Shown in pieces: positions 1 to 6,060 of a stretch of 7,921 bases of DNA. The notes under the pieces are model-generated. The model was not told the DNA's origin, searched no databases, and saw only the letters and a list, made by a program, of their open reading frames with translations. The number at the start of each line of letters is the position of its first letter. Position 1 is the first letter of the stretch. Origin of the DNA: an uncultured Paenibacillaceae bacterium (GTDB lineage Bacteria > Bacillota > Bacilli > Paenibacillales > CALAME01); contig CALKAN010000342.1 of the NCBI GenBank assembly GCA_937983035.1, positions 1 to 7,921 of the forward strand, given 5' to 3'. The position numbers and the translations under genes were made by a program.

Positions 1-242
1 CGGCCGTCGTCGGGGTGACGCCTACGGCGGACCAGGCCGCGCTCTTCAAGCGCGATGTGCGGCCGAGTGATATGGCAAAGGGCAGTCATGTGAAGACCGG
101 CGTGCAAAAATCGTCCGTCGGCTCGCTCAAAACTCATTTGCACAAAAGACCAAAGACGCTGCGAATATCATCATCCGACAGATCCGCATTGGCCGCAAAC
201 AAAAAAATGCCGAAATAATAAATCTTGAACAGCTTGTTTCAT
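1..242 (-). pseudogene. Broken MarR-family transcriptional regulator, cut by left edge
   Basis: Read on the minus strand, positions about 77-3 encode a peptide containing TRPHIALEERGLVRRRRHPD. This resembles the recognition helix and wing of MarR-type winged-helix repressors, whose usual signature is LE..GLV.R...P.D.R. A plausible start is the ATG at 242-240 (MKQAVQDLLFRHFFV...), but this frame meets two adjacent stops at 173-168. The neighbouring frame reads through that stretch as ADLSDDDIRSVFGLLCK and stops at 136-134, where the first frame resumes (137 onward). The reading frame therefore switches twice. The segment between the helix (CHITRP) and the wing (LEERGLV) is also shorter than in normal MarR proteins, which suggests a small deletion. 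I see no good ribosome binding site. The gene continues beyond base 1. The family call rests on the wing motif only; the decay call rests on the frame changes. Confidence 0.45.
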
Positions 243-632
243 ATCGGATGCGCCGGCATTAAATAGTTCCCATGGACTGATTTTAACGACCCAGGGGCGA
301 AAAATTAGCTGTATGTGCCTATTGAAAAAACTGCCTGCATGCTATGTAATGTTGACGAATGCAGATGTGCAGCTCTAAACGGAATGAACGATGAAATATT
401 CATTTTGTCAGCCGGAATGGGAACATACAGCTGGATTTCGACCCATGGCGGGATCAGGCTGGAGAAAGGCTGCATACGCGGATCTGAAAGAGGAAGGGCG
501 CAGAAAGCGAATCCGGTTTATTTCAAATAAAGCCGGCGCTGTCGCTGCGCAATGTTTTGGGGCGTTCGGCGCCATGTCATGACGAACCTTAGGGAACCCG
601 AATGTCTCGATATGACAACATTGTGAAATAAA
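243..632. other. Stretch without a supportable gene
   Basis: This stretch contains two short plus-strand open frames, one of 71 codons from 315 and one of 63 codons from 391. They overlap each other in different frames. Neither has a convincing ribosome binding site or resembles any protein I recognise. The minus strand has a similar short open frame at about 510-310, also unrecognised. With a broken regulator on the left and terminator-like hairpins on the right, decayed coding sequence is the simplest reading. No tRNA, repeat array or insertion-sequence end was seen. Confidence 0.4.
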
Positions 633-675
633 AATAAAAAGCGCCTGATACGTTGAGCATCAACGTTTCAGCGCG
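625..675 (-). terminator. Hairpin with T-tract on minus strand (distal of two similar hairpins)
   Basis: The arms at 641-656 and 660-674 pair around a GCA loop (ACGTTGA/TCAACGT core, extended by TGA/TCA and GCG/CGC with small mismatches). On the minus strand the stem is followed by a T-rich run (TTTTTATTTTTATTTC). That is a good intrinsic terminator for leftward transcription. In the plus direction the following run is weaker. No gene lies between this hairpin and the similar one at 813-856, so it is probably a second, back-up terminator for the tRNA transcript or a bidirectional barrier. Confidence 0.55.
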
Positions 676-796
676 TTTATCGTTTATCCAGCCGAAACTA
701 GATCCCTGTTAAAGAAACATTCAAGGAAGGGACCTGTTTTTATGTGCAGAAAATGTGTATAAAAGCTAATTCTCATCTTTTTTCCCTGTTTAGGCG

Positions 797-856
797 GAAA
801 CCGAAAAAAGCAAAAACGCCCATAAACGTTGATAGATCAACATTTTTGAGCGTTTT
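797..856 (-). terminator. Rho-independent terminator of the tRNA-Arg transcript
   Basis: Two 21-base arms (813-833 and 836-856) form a long stem with a two-base loop and only a few mismatches (outer AAAACGC/GCGTTTT, inner GTTGAT/ATCAAC). Leftward of it the minus strand reads TTTTTGCTTTTTTC, a proper terminator tail. It begins 38 bases after the 3' end of the minus-strand tRNA, as expected for a single-tRNA transcription unit. Confidence 0.75.
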
Positions 857-893
857 GGAGAGTGTTAAATCGCAACTGTAGAAATTTGAGGTA

Positions 894-967
<74 letters not shown>

Positions 968-995
968 AAACTATGAAAACCAATCAGCAAGATAT

Positions 996-1024
996 ATAAT
1001 AACACAATAAAATTTAAAATGCAA
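996..1024 (-). promoter_or_regulatory. SigA-type promoter for tRNA-Arg
   Basis: On the minus strand TTGCAT (1024-1019) and TATTAT (1001-996) are separated by 17 bases. The -10 matches the TATAAT consensus at five of six positions; the -35 keeps only the TTG. The -10 lies about 29 bases upstream of the mature tRNA 5' end, leaving room for a short 5' leader removed by RNase P. Confidence 0.6.
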
Positions 1025-1103
1025 CAGTTTTTTTGAAAAAATTTTAATGAAAATGTTGTGCGATTTTTTTGCGATTTATCAATGAAGATCATTTCAGAAT
1101 ATA

Positions 1104-1159
1104 TTGTGCATGCGAGATATATTGCACAAACGACCATTTGGATGATGAAATTTATCATC
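1104..1159. promoter_or_regulatory. Two operator-like inverted repeats upstream of ysoA
   Basis: The first repeat is TTGTGCA (1104-1110) and TGCACAA (1123-1129), perfect 7-base arms with a 12-base spacer. The second is a 19-base near-perfect palindrome at 1141-1159 (GATGAT outer arms, one mismatched pair). Both lie between the divergent tRNA-Arg and ysoA promoters, within about 100 bases upstream of the ysoA -10 box. They could bind a regulator. The inner 15 bases of the second (TGATGAAATTTATCA) match a Fur-type 7-1-7 box at 11 of 14 positions, but nothing in the neighbourhood concerns iron, so I assign no regulator. Confidence 0.3.
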
Positions 1160-1167
1160 ATGCTGGA

Positions 1168-1196
1168 TTTTTTACGGATCGATGCTGTGTTATAAT
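1168..1196 (+). promoter_or_regulatory. Extended -10 promoter for ysoA
   Basis: A perfect TATAAT at 1191-1196 is preceded by TG at 1188-1189, the extended -10 motif. The expected -35 position holds only a T-run (1168-1173), so the promoter would depend on the extended -10. It lies about 88 bases upstream of the ysoA start and is the only strong plus-strand promoter between the tRNA and ysoA. Confidence 0.6.
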
Positions 1197-1283
1197 TTTT
1201 TTGTTTTTGAGCACGGATCAGGGTGAGTTTCCTTCATTATGAAAAGCATGATCGCTGCAAAGGCGAGAAGGGGGTGAGAAAAC

Positions 1284-2165
1284 ATGCCGGAAAAAGAGAA
1301 TGTCATCTTATTGCCGAAGACGATCGAATATTATCAGTTCCAGCTTACGCGCATGCTTGAAACGGAGCAGTACGAATCCGCGGTTGAGCTGTTAGAGTTT
1401 CTTTTGAAATGCAGCGGAGAAGATGCTGCTGCGTACGAAGAATGGGAGATGCTGCTTGCATGGCTGCGGACTCAATTGTCCGATGCTGATTTATCCGAGG
1501 CAACGGAAGGGGAGCTGCTTGATGAAAGCATGCGGCTGAAATTTCAGCGCGATCATTTATACATAGAAAAACTGATCGATACGATTGCGAGCGACGCGCC
1601 TTTGGACAAAAAGCTTCTGGCCTTGGAACAGTTGAGTTTTGCCGATCCTCACCCCCGGATGGAACAAGCGTTGAAACGGTGGCTGAATGATGACCGTCTG
1701 CATCCTTTAATGCAATTTAAAGTGCTTCAAACGTTAAAGAGAGTAGGAGCGACGGGTGTCATTCGAATGAAACGAGGAGATGAAACAGCAGAGGCCGTCA
1801 TTGAAGACGTACCGCTGGAATGGGAGCAATTCCCTGAGAAATTGCGGCGAATTGTGCATATCGTTCAGGAAAAATGCGAAGTTCACCATCCTGCACTGTC
1901 TTATTTTGCCCAGCAATTATGGGAAGAACTGCTTCAGAACACCTATGCCACGAACGACTATCAAACGATGCTGGCGCTTTCGGAGGAACAGCTGGCGGCA
2001 TGGGCGGCCAGTCTGCACTTTTTGTCGGAAAAAATGATGCTCGGCACGGCTTCTGAAGACGCCGTCTTATCGATGTACGAATTGAACGACGAGGACATGA
2101 ACCAGTGGCATGAAGCCGCTCAAATCATGGTCAAACATGTTCGGTTCGATTTGCCATTTATGTAA
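1284..2165 (+). CDS. ysoA: YsoA-like helical (TPR-like) protein of unknown function
   Basis: This 293-residue protein appears wholly alpha-helical and acidic. It has no signal peptide and no membrane segment, so it should be cytoplasmic. Residues about 16-50 (YYQFQLTRMLETEQ, then YESAVELLEFLLK) look like a TPR helix pair, and repeated helices with conserved W, L and A follow to the end. The start PKTIEYYQ and the position directly before tig match my memory of Bacillus subtilis YsoA, a TPR-repeat protein of unknown role; the present protein may be somewhat shorter. The ATG follows an excellent ribosome binding site (AAGGGGGTGAG at 1269-1279). No terminator is visible after the stop, so transcription may run into tig, which also has its own promoter. 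A link to protein folding or turnover is inferred only from position. Confidence 0.75.
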   Translation: MPEKENVILLPKTIEYYQFQLTRMLETEQYESAVELLEFLLKCSGEDAAAYEEWEMLLAWLRTQLSDADLSEATEGELLDESMRLKFQRDHLYIEKLIDTIASDAPLDKKLLALEQLSFADPHPRMEQALKRWLNDDRLHPLMQFKVLQTLKRVGATGVIRMKRGDETAEAVIEDVPLEWEQFPEKLRRIVHIVQEKCEVHHPALSYFAQQLWEELLQNTYATNDYQTMLALSEEQLAAWAASLHFLSEKMMLGTASEDAVLSMYELNDEDMNQWHEAAQIMVKHVRFDLPFM

Positions 2166-2189
2166 TTTGAGGGATTATTGAATGTGATC

Positions 2190-2218
2190 TTGAATCCGCG
2201 AATTAGATGTTATACAAT
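2190..2218 (+). promoter_or_regulatory. SigA promoter for tig
   Basis: TTGAAT (2190-2195) and TACAAT (2213-2218) are separated by exactly 17 bases, and each box departs little from the SigA consensus. It starts just 25 bases after the ysoA stop codon and leaves a leader of roughly 195 bases before the tig start codon. Confidence 0.75.
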
Positions 2219-2296
2219 GTACAAATAGGTTTGAAGACTGGTACGGATTCCGCTTGTGAATGCACATTTGCGGAGGTGAGAGCCGTTACATAAGTC

Positions 2297-2395
2297 ATGA
2301 CCCAAATTTCACAGGAACGGCGGGAATTCAGCTTTAGTGTTCAGCGTTTCGCTGAGCAACGCAAGGACGAATTGTTCAGCCGGATCCTTAGGTAA
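2297..2395 (+). CDS. Possible 32-residue leader peptide upstream of tig
   Basis: An ATG opens 32 codons ending in TAA at 2393-2395, shortly before the tig ribosome binding site. The peptide is rich in Arg and Glu (begins MTQISQERREFSF, ends ELFSRILR) and would form an amphipathic helix. A strong Shine-Dalgarno (GGAGGTGAG, 2272-2280) lies upstream, but the gap to the ATG is about 16 bases, longer than usual. No other start codon lies at the right distance. I do not recognise the peptide. It may be a regulatory leader ORF, a small protein, or chance; its sequence contains the competing hairpins described at 2327-2380. Confidence 0.25.
   Translation: MTQISQERREFSFSVQRFAEQRKDELFSRILR
2327..2380 (+). 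promoter_or_regulatory. tig leader with competing hairpins
   Basis: The sequence TGTTCAGC occurs at 2338-2345 and again at 2373-2380, with a shorter TTCAGC at 2327-2332. Between the two full copies lies the complement GCTGAGCA (2351-2358). The complement can pair with the upstream copy (9 bp, TTT loop) or with the downstream copy (9 bp, 12-base loop), but not with both at once. Such mutually exclusive pairing is typical of leader RNAs that switch. No T-tract terminator follows, so any effect would be on translation or RNA stability. Confidence 0.35.
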
Positions 2396-2418
2396 AGTTT
2401 TGGAGGGGAAAGCATAAA

Positions 2419-3774
2419 ATGAAAGCAACCTGGGAAAAATTAGAGAATAACGAAGGCATTCTCACTGTCGAAGTCGACAAAGAGAAAGTCAATGAAGCTT
2501 TAGATAAAGCTTTTAAAAAAGTCGTTAAAAATGTACAAGTTCCTGGTTTCCGCAAAGGCAGAGTGCCGCGTCAAATTTTTGAAGCTCGTTTTGGCGTGGA
2601 AAGCTTGTACCAAGACGCTCTGGATATTATTTTGCCGGAGGCGTATGTGGAAGCTGTCGATCAAACCGGCATCGAGCCGATTGACCAGCCTGAAGTAGAC
2701 GTGCAGCATATCGCCAAAGGCGAAAATTTGAAATTCACTGCGAAAGTGCAAGTAAAACCGGAAGTCAAACTTGGCAAATACAAAGGCCTTGAAGTTGAGG
2801 AGAAAGATTTCACCGTTACGGATGAAGATGTGGAAAACGAACTGAAAAACATGCAAGAACGCCATGCGGAACTCGTCGTAGTGGAAGAAGGCGCTGCTCA
2901 AGAAGGCGACACGGCTGTCATTGATTATGAAGGATTCATCGACGGGGAGCCGTTCGAAGGAGGCAAGGCGGAGAAACACTCGCTCGTTCTCGGTTCCGGC
3001 GCTTTCATTCCGGGATTTGAAGATCAGGTCATCGGCATGGAGAAAGGCGAGGAAAAAGACATTCAAGTGACTTTTCCAGAGCAATACCATGCGCAAGAGC
3101 TTGCGGGCAAAGATGCCGTCTTTAAAGTGAAGCTTCACGAAATCAAACGCAAAGAGCTGCCTGAGCTGGACGATGAGTTCGCAAAAGACGTCAGCGAATT
3201 TGAGACGCTGGAAGAGTACAAGGAAGATCTTCGCAAATCTTTGCAAGAAGATAAAGAGCGCGAAAGAAGAAGCTATCTCGAAAATGCCGTGTTGGAAAAA
3301 GCCGCCGGCGAAGTGGAAGTCGATATTCCTGAAGTAATGATCAAGACTGAAACGGATCGCATGATCCAAGAATTCGGGAATCAGTTGATGATGCAAGGCA
3401 TGAATTTGGACATGTATTATCAAATTACTGGCCAGAAAGAAGAAGATTTGCGCGAACAGATGAAAGACAATGCACAGAAACGCGTGCTCGGCAACCTTAT
3501 TCTGGAAGCCGTCGTTGAAGCTGAGCAAATTGAAGCTGCCGAAGAAGATGTGAATAAGGAGCTGGAAAACCTTTCGAAGATGTACCAGCAAACGCCTGAA
3601 GAAATTCGCAAAATCTTTGAAGAAGGCGGCAATATGCGCAGCCTCGAGTACGACATTAAAATGCGAAAAGCATTGGATCTTTTAGTTGACAACTGCAAGT
3701 TGGTTCCGGCTGCAGAAGCGACAGAAGAAAATGAGCAAGAAGAAAAAGAAGCTGAGGCTGCGGATAAAGAATAA
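2419..3774 (+). CDS. tig: Trigger factor (ribosome-associated chaperone and peptidyl-prolyl isomerase)
   Basis: Trigger factor binds ribosomal protein L23 at the exit tunnel and shelters nascent chains in the cytoplasm. The 451-residue length is normal for the family. Residues 1-115 form the ribosome-binding domain with the signature loop GFRKGRVPRQ at 43-52; the usual GFRKGKVP has R in place of K here, a conservative change. The FKBP-type isomerase domain covers about 150-245, with DYEGFIDG at 169-176 and IPGFEDQVIGM at 197-207. The long helical chaperone domain follows to about 430, ending in a very acidic tail (EENEQEEKEAEA) typical of Bacillus proteins. The ATG has the ribosome binding site TGGAGGGG 10 bases upstream. 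It has its own promoter and a hairpin terminator downstream, so it can be transcribed alone. Confidence 0.97.
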   Translation: MKATWEKLENNEGILTVEVDKEKVNEALDKAFKKVVKNVQVPGFRKGRVPRQIFEARFGVESLYQDALDIILPEAYVEAVDQTGIEPIDQPEVDVQHIAKGENLKFTAKVQVKPEVKLGKYKGLEVEEKDFTVTDEDVENELKNMQERHAELVVVEEGAAQEGDTAVIDYEGFIDGEPFEGGKAEKHSLVLGSGAFIPGFEDQVIGMEKGEEKDIQVTFPEQYHAQELAGKDAVFKVKLHEIKRKELPELDDEFAKDVSEFETLEEYKEDLRKSLQEDKERERRSYLENAVLEKAAGEVEVDIPEVMIKTETDRMIQEFGNQLMMQGMNLDMYYQITGQKEEDLREQMKDNAQKRVLGNLILEAVVEAEQIEAAEEDVNKELENLSKMYQQTPEEIRKIFEEGGNMRSLEYDIKMRKALDLLVDNCKLVPAAEATEENEQEEKEAEAADKE

Positions 3775-3853
3775 TTCGTTCTTTGGCGCCATCCTTTAGA
3801 ACAGCTTGTCTTTTTCTGAAGTTTAATGAATAAACATAATCATATAAGCGGAT

Positions 3854-3892
3854 CAAGAAAGGCACGTATGAACATCAATCGTGCCTTTCTTG
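3854..3892 (+). terminator. Hairpin terminator after tig, possibly bidirectional
   Basis: A perfect 13-bp stem is formed by CAAGAAAGGCACG (3854-3866) and CGTGCCTTTCTTG (3880-3892) around a 13-base loop. The A/T part of the stem supplies a short T-run (CTTTCTT), and TATTTT follows at a small distance. The T-tract is modest, so termination may be partial. It separates tig from the clpP promoter. Confidence 0.7.
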
Positions 3893-4009
3893 CAACATAT
3901 TTTCCTCGAACTCTTCTCCGAATGCAGGCAGGCATCATCCCGCGAAGCCTCAAGATTCATTTCATGAGTAAACACTGACGTTTTGAGGAAAAAATACATA
4001 CGATGAATT

Positions 4010-4038
4010 GTGACACCAGTCTCTTTCCATGATAAAAT
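4010..4038 (+). promoter_or_regulatory. SigA-type promoter for clpP-clpX
   Basis: GTGACA (4010-4015) and TAAAAT (4033-4038) are separated by 17 bases, with five of six consensus matches in each box. It lies about 70 bases upstream of the clpP start. I searched the whole tig-clpP gap for the CtsR heptad repeat (GGTCAAA and its reverse) and for the CIRCE element and found neither, so the usual stress control of clpP is not visible here. Confidence 0.6.
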
Positions 4039-4108
4039 GGAAGGTAAGGCAAAAAAAGAGGCGTAAGTTTCGCCGTGTTGTGCAATTATTGAAGGAGGGA
4101 AAGCCCTG

Positions 4109-4702
4109 ATGAACCTAATCCCGATGGTTGTGGAGCAAACAGGACGGGGTGAGCGGTCCTATGACATTTATTCCAGACTGCTGAAAGACCGCATCATATT
4201 TCTAGGAACGGCCATAGATGACGATGTGGCCAATGTGGTCATTGCACAGCTGCTGTTTCTTGCGGCGGAAGATCCAGAAAAAGATATCCATCTATATATA
4301 CAATCTCCGGGCGGGTCCGTGACGGCTGGATTGGCAATATATGATACGATGCAGTATGTGAAGCCGGATGTATCCACGATATGTTTGGGCTTGGCTGCCA
4401 GCATGGGATCACTGCTTTTGGCTGCAGGAGCAAAAGGCAAACGGTTTGCGCTGCCGAACAGCGAAGTCATGATTCACCAACCGTTAGGAGGAGTGAGGGG
4501 CCAGGCGGCGGACATCAAGATTCACACCGATTGGATCATTAAAACGAGAGATCGGTTGAATCAAATTTATGTCAAGCATACGAATCAGCCGCTTGAACGC
4601 ATCGAGAAAGATACGGACAGAGACTTTTTCATGAGTGCTGACGAAGCCGTCGAATACGGAATTGTCGATAAAGTTATCACTCAATCTGACATGAAAAAAT
4701 AA
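4109..4702 (+). CDS. clpP: ATP-dependent Clp protease proteolytic subunit ClpP
   Basis: This is a serine protease that assembles into two stacked seven-membered rings and degrades substrates fed by ClpX or ClpC. The 197 residues match the family length. The catalytic triad is intact: Ser98 in GLAASMGS, His123 in MIHQPLGG and Asp172 in DTDRD. The N-terminus MNLIPMVVEQTGRGERSYDI is the Bacillus type, including the axial-loop and hydrophobic-groove segments that dock the unfoldase. The handle helix region (IKIHTDWIIKTRDRLNQIY, about 136-154) differs clearly from the Bacillus subtilis protein as I recall it, which suggests a paralogue (a second ClpP) rather than the housekeeping copy. The start has a strong AAGGAGG at 4092-4098. 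clpX follows after 12 bases, so the two are co-transcribed. Confidence 0.96.
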   Translation: MNLIPMVVEQTGRGERSYDIYSRLLKDRIIFLGTAIDDDVANVVIAQLLFLAAEDPEKDIHLYIQSPGGSVTAGLAIYDTMQYVKPDVSTICLGLAASMGSLLLAAGAKGKRFALPNSEVMIHQPLGGVRGQAADIKIHTDWIIKTRDRLNQIYVKHTNQPLERIEKDTDRDFFMSADEAVEYGIVDKVITQSDMKK

Positions 4703-4714
4703 AGGAGTGATCTC

Positions 4715-5965
4715 ATGTTTAAATACAATGATGAAAAAGGACAGCTGAAATGTTCTTTTTGCGGCAAATCCCAGGAGCAGGTCAGAAAGCTTGTCGCCGG
4801 TCCTGGTGTTTATATTTGCGATGAGTGCATCGATCTTTGCACCGAAATCGTGGAAGAAGAGCTGGGGACGGAAGAAGAGCTCGACTTGAAAGACATTCCG
4901 AAGCCGAAAGAAATTTTGGAAATCCTCAATGAATACGTCATCGGCCAAGAGCGAGCGAAGAAATCGCTGGCGGTTGCGGTGTATAATCACTATAAGCGCA
5001 TCAATTCTCATAACAAAACAGATGATGTGGAACTGCAAAAAAGCAACATTGTGCTGATCGGCCCGACAGGAAGCGGAAAAACATTGCTTGCGCAAACGCT
5101 GGCGCGGATTTTGAACGTGCCATTTGCGATAGCGGATGCTACCTCTCTTACTGAAGCCGGGTACGTCGGTGAAGATGTTGAAAACATTTTGCTGAAACTG
5201 ATTCAAGCAGCTGACTACGATGTAGAAAAAGCTGAACGAGGAATCATTTACATTGATGAAATTGATAAAGTCGCACGCAAGTCCGAGAATCCTTCCATTA
5301 CAAGAGATGTTTCAGGGGAAGGCGTGCAGCAAGCGCTGCTCAAAATTTTGGAAGGCACGACTGCTTCTGTTCCGCCGCAAGGAGGGCGCAAGCATCCTCA
5401 TCAAGAATTTATTCAAATTGATACGACGAATATTTTATTCATCTGCGGCGGTGCTTTCGACGGCATTGAACAGATCATCAAACGCCGCATCGGCAAGAAA
5501 GTGATCGGATTCAGCAGTGAAACCAATAAAACGGATTTGTCCAGCGGTGAGCTGCTTTCGCTCGTGCTGCCTGAAGATTTGCTGAAGTATGGACTGATTC
5601 CTGAATTTGTCGGACGACTTCCAGTGATCTCAACTTTGGAGCCGTTAGACGAAGAAGCATTGGTAAGAATTTTGACAGAGCCGAAAAATGCGCTCGTAAA
5701 GCAATATCAGAAACTGCTTGAAATGGACAATGTAGAGCTTGAATTTGAAAAAGAAGCTTTAATCGCCATCGCAAAAGAAGCGATTAAGCGAAATACCGGC
5801 GCTAGAGGCTTGAGAGCGATCATAGAAGATATCATGCTGAACGTCATGTATGAAGTTCCGTCGCGCACGGATGTGAAGAAATGCATCATTACCGAAGAAA
5901 CGGTGAAGAATAAAGTATCGCCTGAGCTGATGACAGAAGGTTCGGACAAAGAGGAAAGCGCATGA
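4715..5965 (+). CDS. clpX: ATP-dependent Clp protease ATP-binding subunit ClpX
   Basis: ClpX is the AAA+ hexameric unfoldase that threads proteins into ClpP. The 416 residues are the normal length. The N-terminal zinc-binding domain has Cys13, Cys16, Cys35 and Cys38. Walker A is GPTGSGKT at 116-123 and Walker B is IIYIDEID at 177-184. The pore loop GYVG is at 149-152, the RKH loop is at 225-227, and the IGF tripeptide that docks into ClpP is at 264-266. The arginine-rich sensor region (NTGARGLRAI) and the small C-terminal domain are complete. All parts needed for a working ClpXP partner are present. The ATG has AAAGGAGTGAT just upstream, and the 12-base gap to clpP implies one transcript. Confidence 0.98.
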   Translation: MFKYNDEKGQLKCSFCGKSQEQVRKLVAGPGVYICDECIDLCTEIVEEELGTEEELDLKDIPKPKEILEILNEYVIGQERAKKSLAVAVYNHYKRINSHNKTDDVELQKSNIVLIGPTGSGKTLLAQTLARILNVPFAIADATSLTEAGYVGEDVENILLKLIQAADYDVEKAERGIIYIDEIDKVARKSENPSITRDVSGEGVQQALLKILEGTTASVPPQGGRKHPHQEFIQIDTTNILFICGGAFDGIEQIIKRRIGKKVIGFSSETNKTDLSSGELLSLVLPEDLLKYGLIPEFVGRLPVISTLEPLDEEALVRILTEPKNALVKQYQKLLEMDNVELEFEKEALIAIAKEAIKRNTGARGLRAIIEDIMLNVMYEVPSRTDVKKCIITEETVKNKVSPELMTEGSDKEESA

Positions 5966-5971
5966 TTTTTC

Positions 5972-6001
5972 AAGCCGGAGGAACGCCAGTCCCTCTGGCT
6001 T
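5972..6001 (+). promoter_or_regulatory. Hairpin between clpX and ispG
   Basis: AAGCCGGAGG (5972-5981) pairs with CCTCTGGCTT (5992-6001) over 10 bp, including one G-U pair, around a 10-base loop. It starts six bases after the clpX stop. Only TTTCC overlaps its end, so it is a poor terminator. A partial terminator, an mRNA-stabilising 3' structure or a processing site are all possible. I see no clear promoter between it and ispG. Confidence 0.4.
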
Positions 6002-6060
6002 TCCACGTATGGAATCGTTTGTTTCTGCATGCTGTTTGATTCGGAAGGGAGAGGTAGCAG

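Noticed and set aside
315..582. Two overlapping short plus-strand open frames (71 and 63 codons)
   Set aside because: They lack ribosome binding sites, show no recognisable motif and exclude one another. I treat the stretch as non-coding or decayed.
1143..1157. Fur-type iron box
   Set aside because: The match is 11 of 14 positions in AT-rich DNA and no iron-related gene is nearby. It is reported only as a palindrome.
2256..2279. Seven-codon GTG micro-ORF in the tig leader
   Set aside because: It has no ribosome binding site of its own and its stop falls within the next Shine-Dalgarno-like sequence. Too short to support.
2500..3591. A 363-codon open frame on the minus strand inside tig
   Set aside because: It is fully antisense to a well-supported trigger factor gene, very rich in Phe, His and Leu as mirror frames of Lys/Glu-rich genes are, and resembles no known protein.
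3948..3988. Inverted repeat CCTCAA / TTGAGG upstream of clpP
   Set aside because: Only six bases pair across a 29-base loop, which is not distinguishable from chance.
3893..4108. CtsR or CIRCE operator in front of clpP
   Set aside because: Neither the heptad GGTCAAA (or its reverse) nor the CIRCE inverted repeat is present in this gap.
4484..5206. A 240-codon minus-strand open frame across the clpP-clpX junction
   Set aside because: It is antisense to two genes with intact catalytic motifs. Its composition reflects the complement of their codons.
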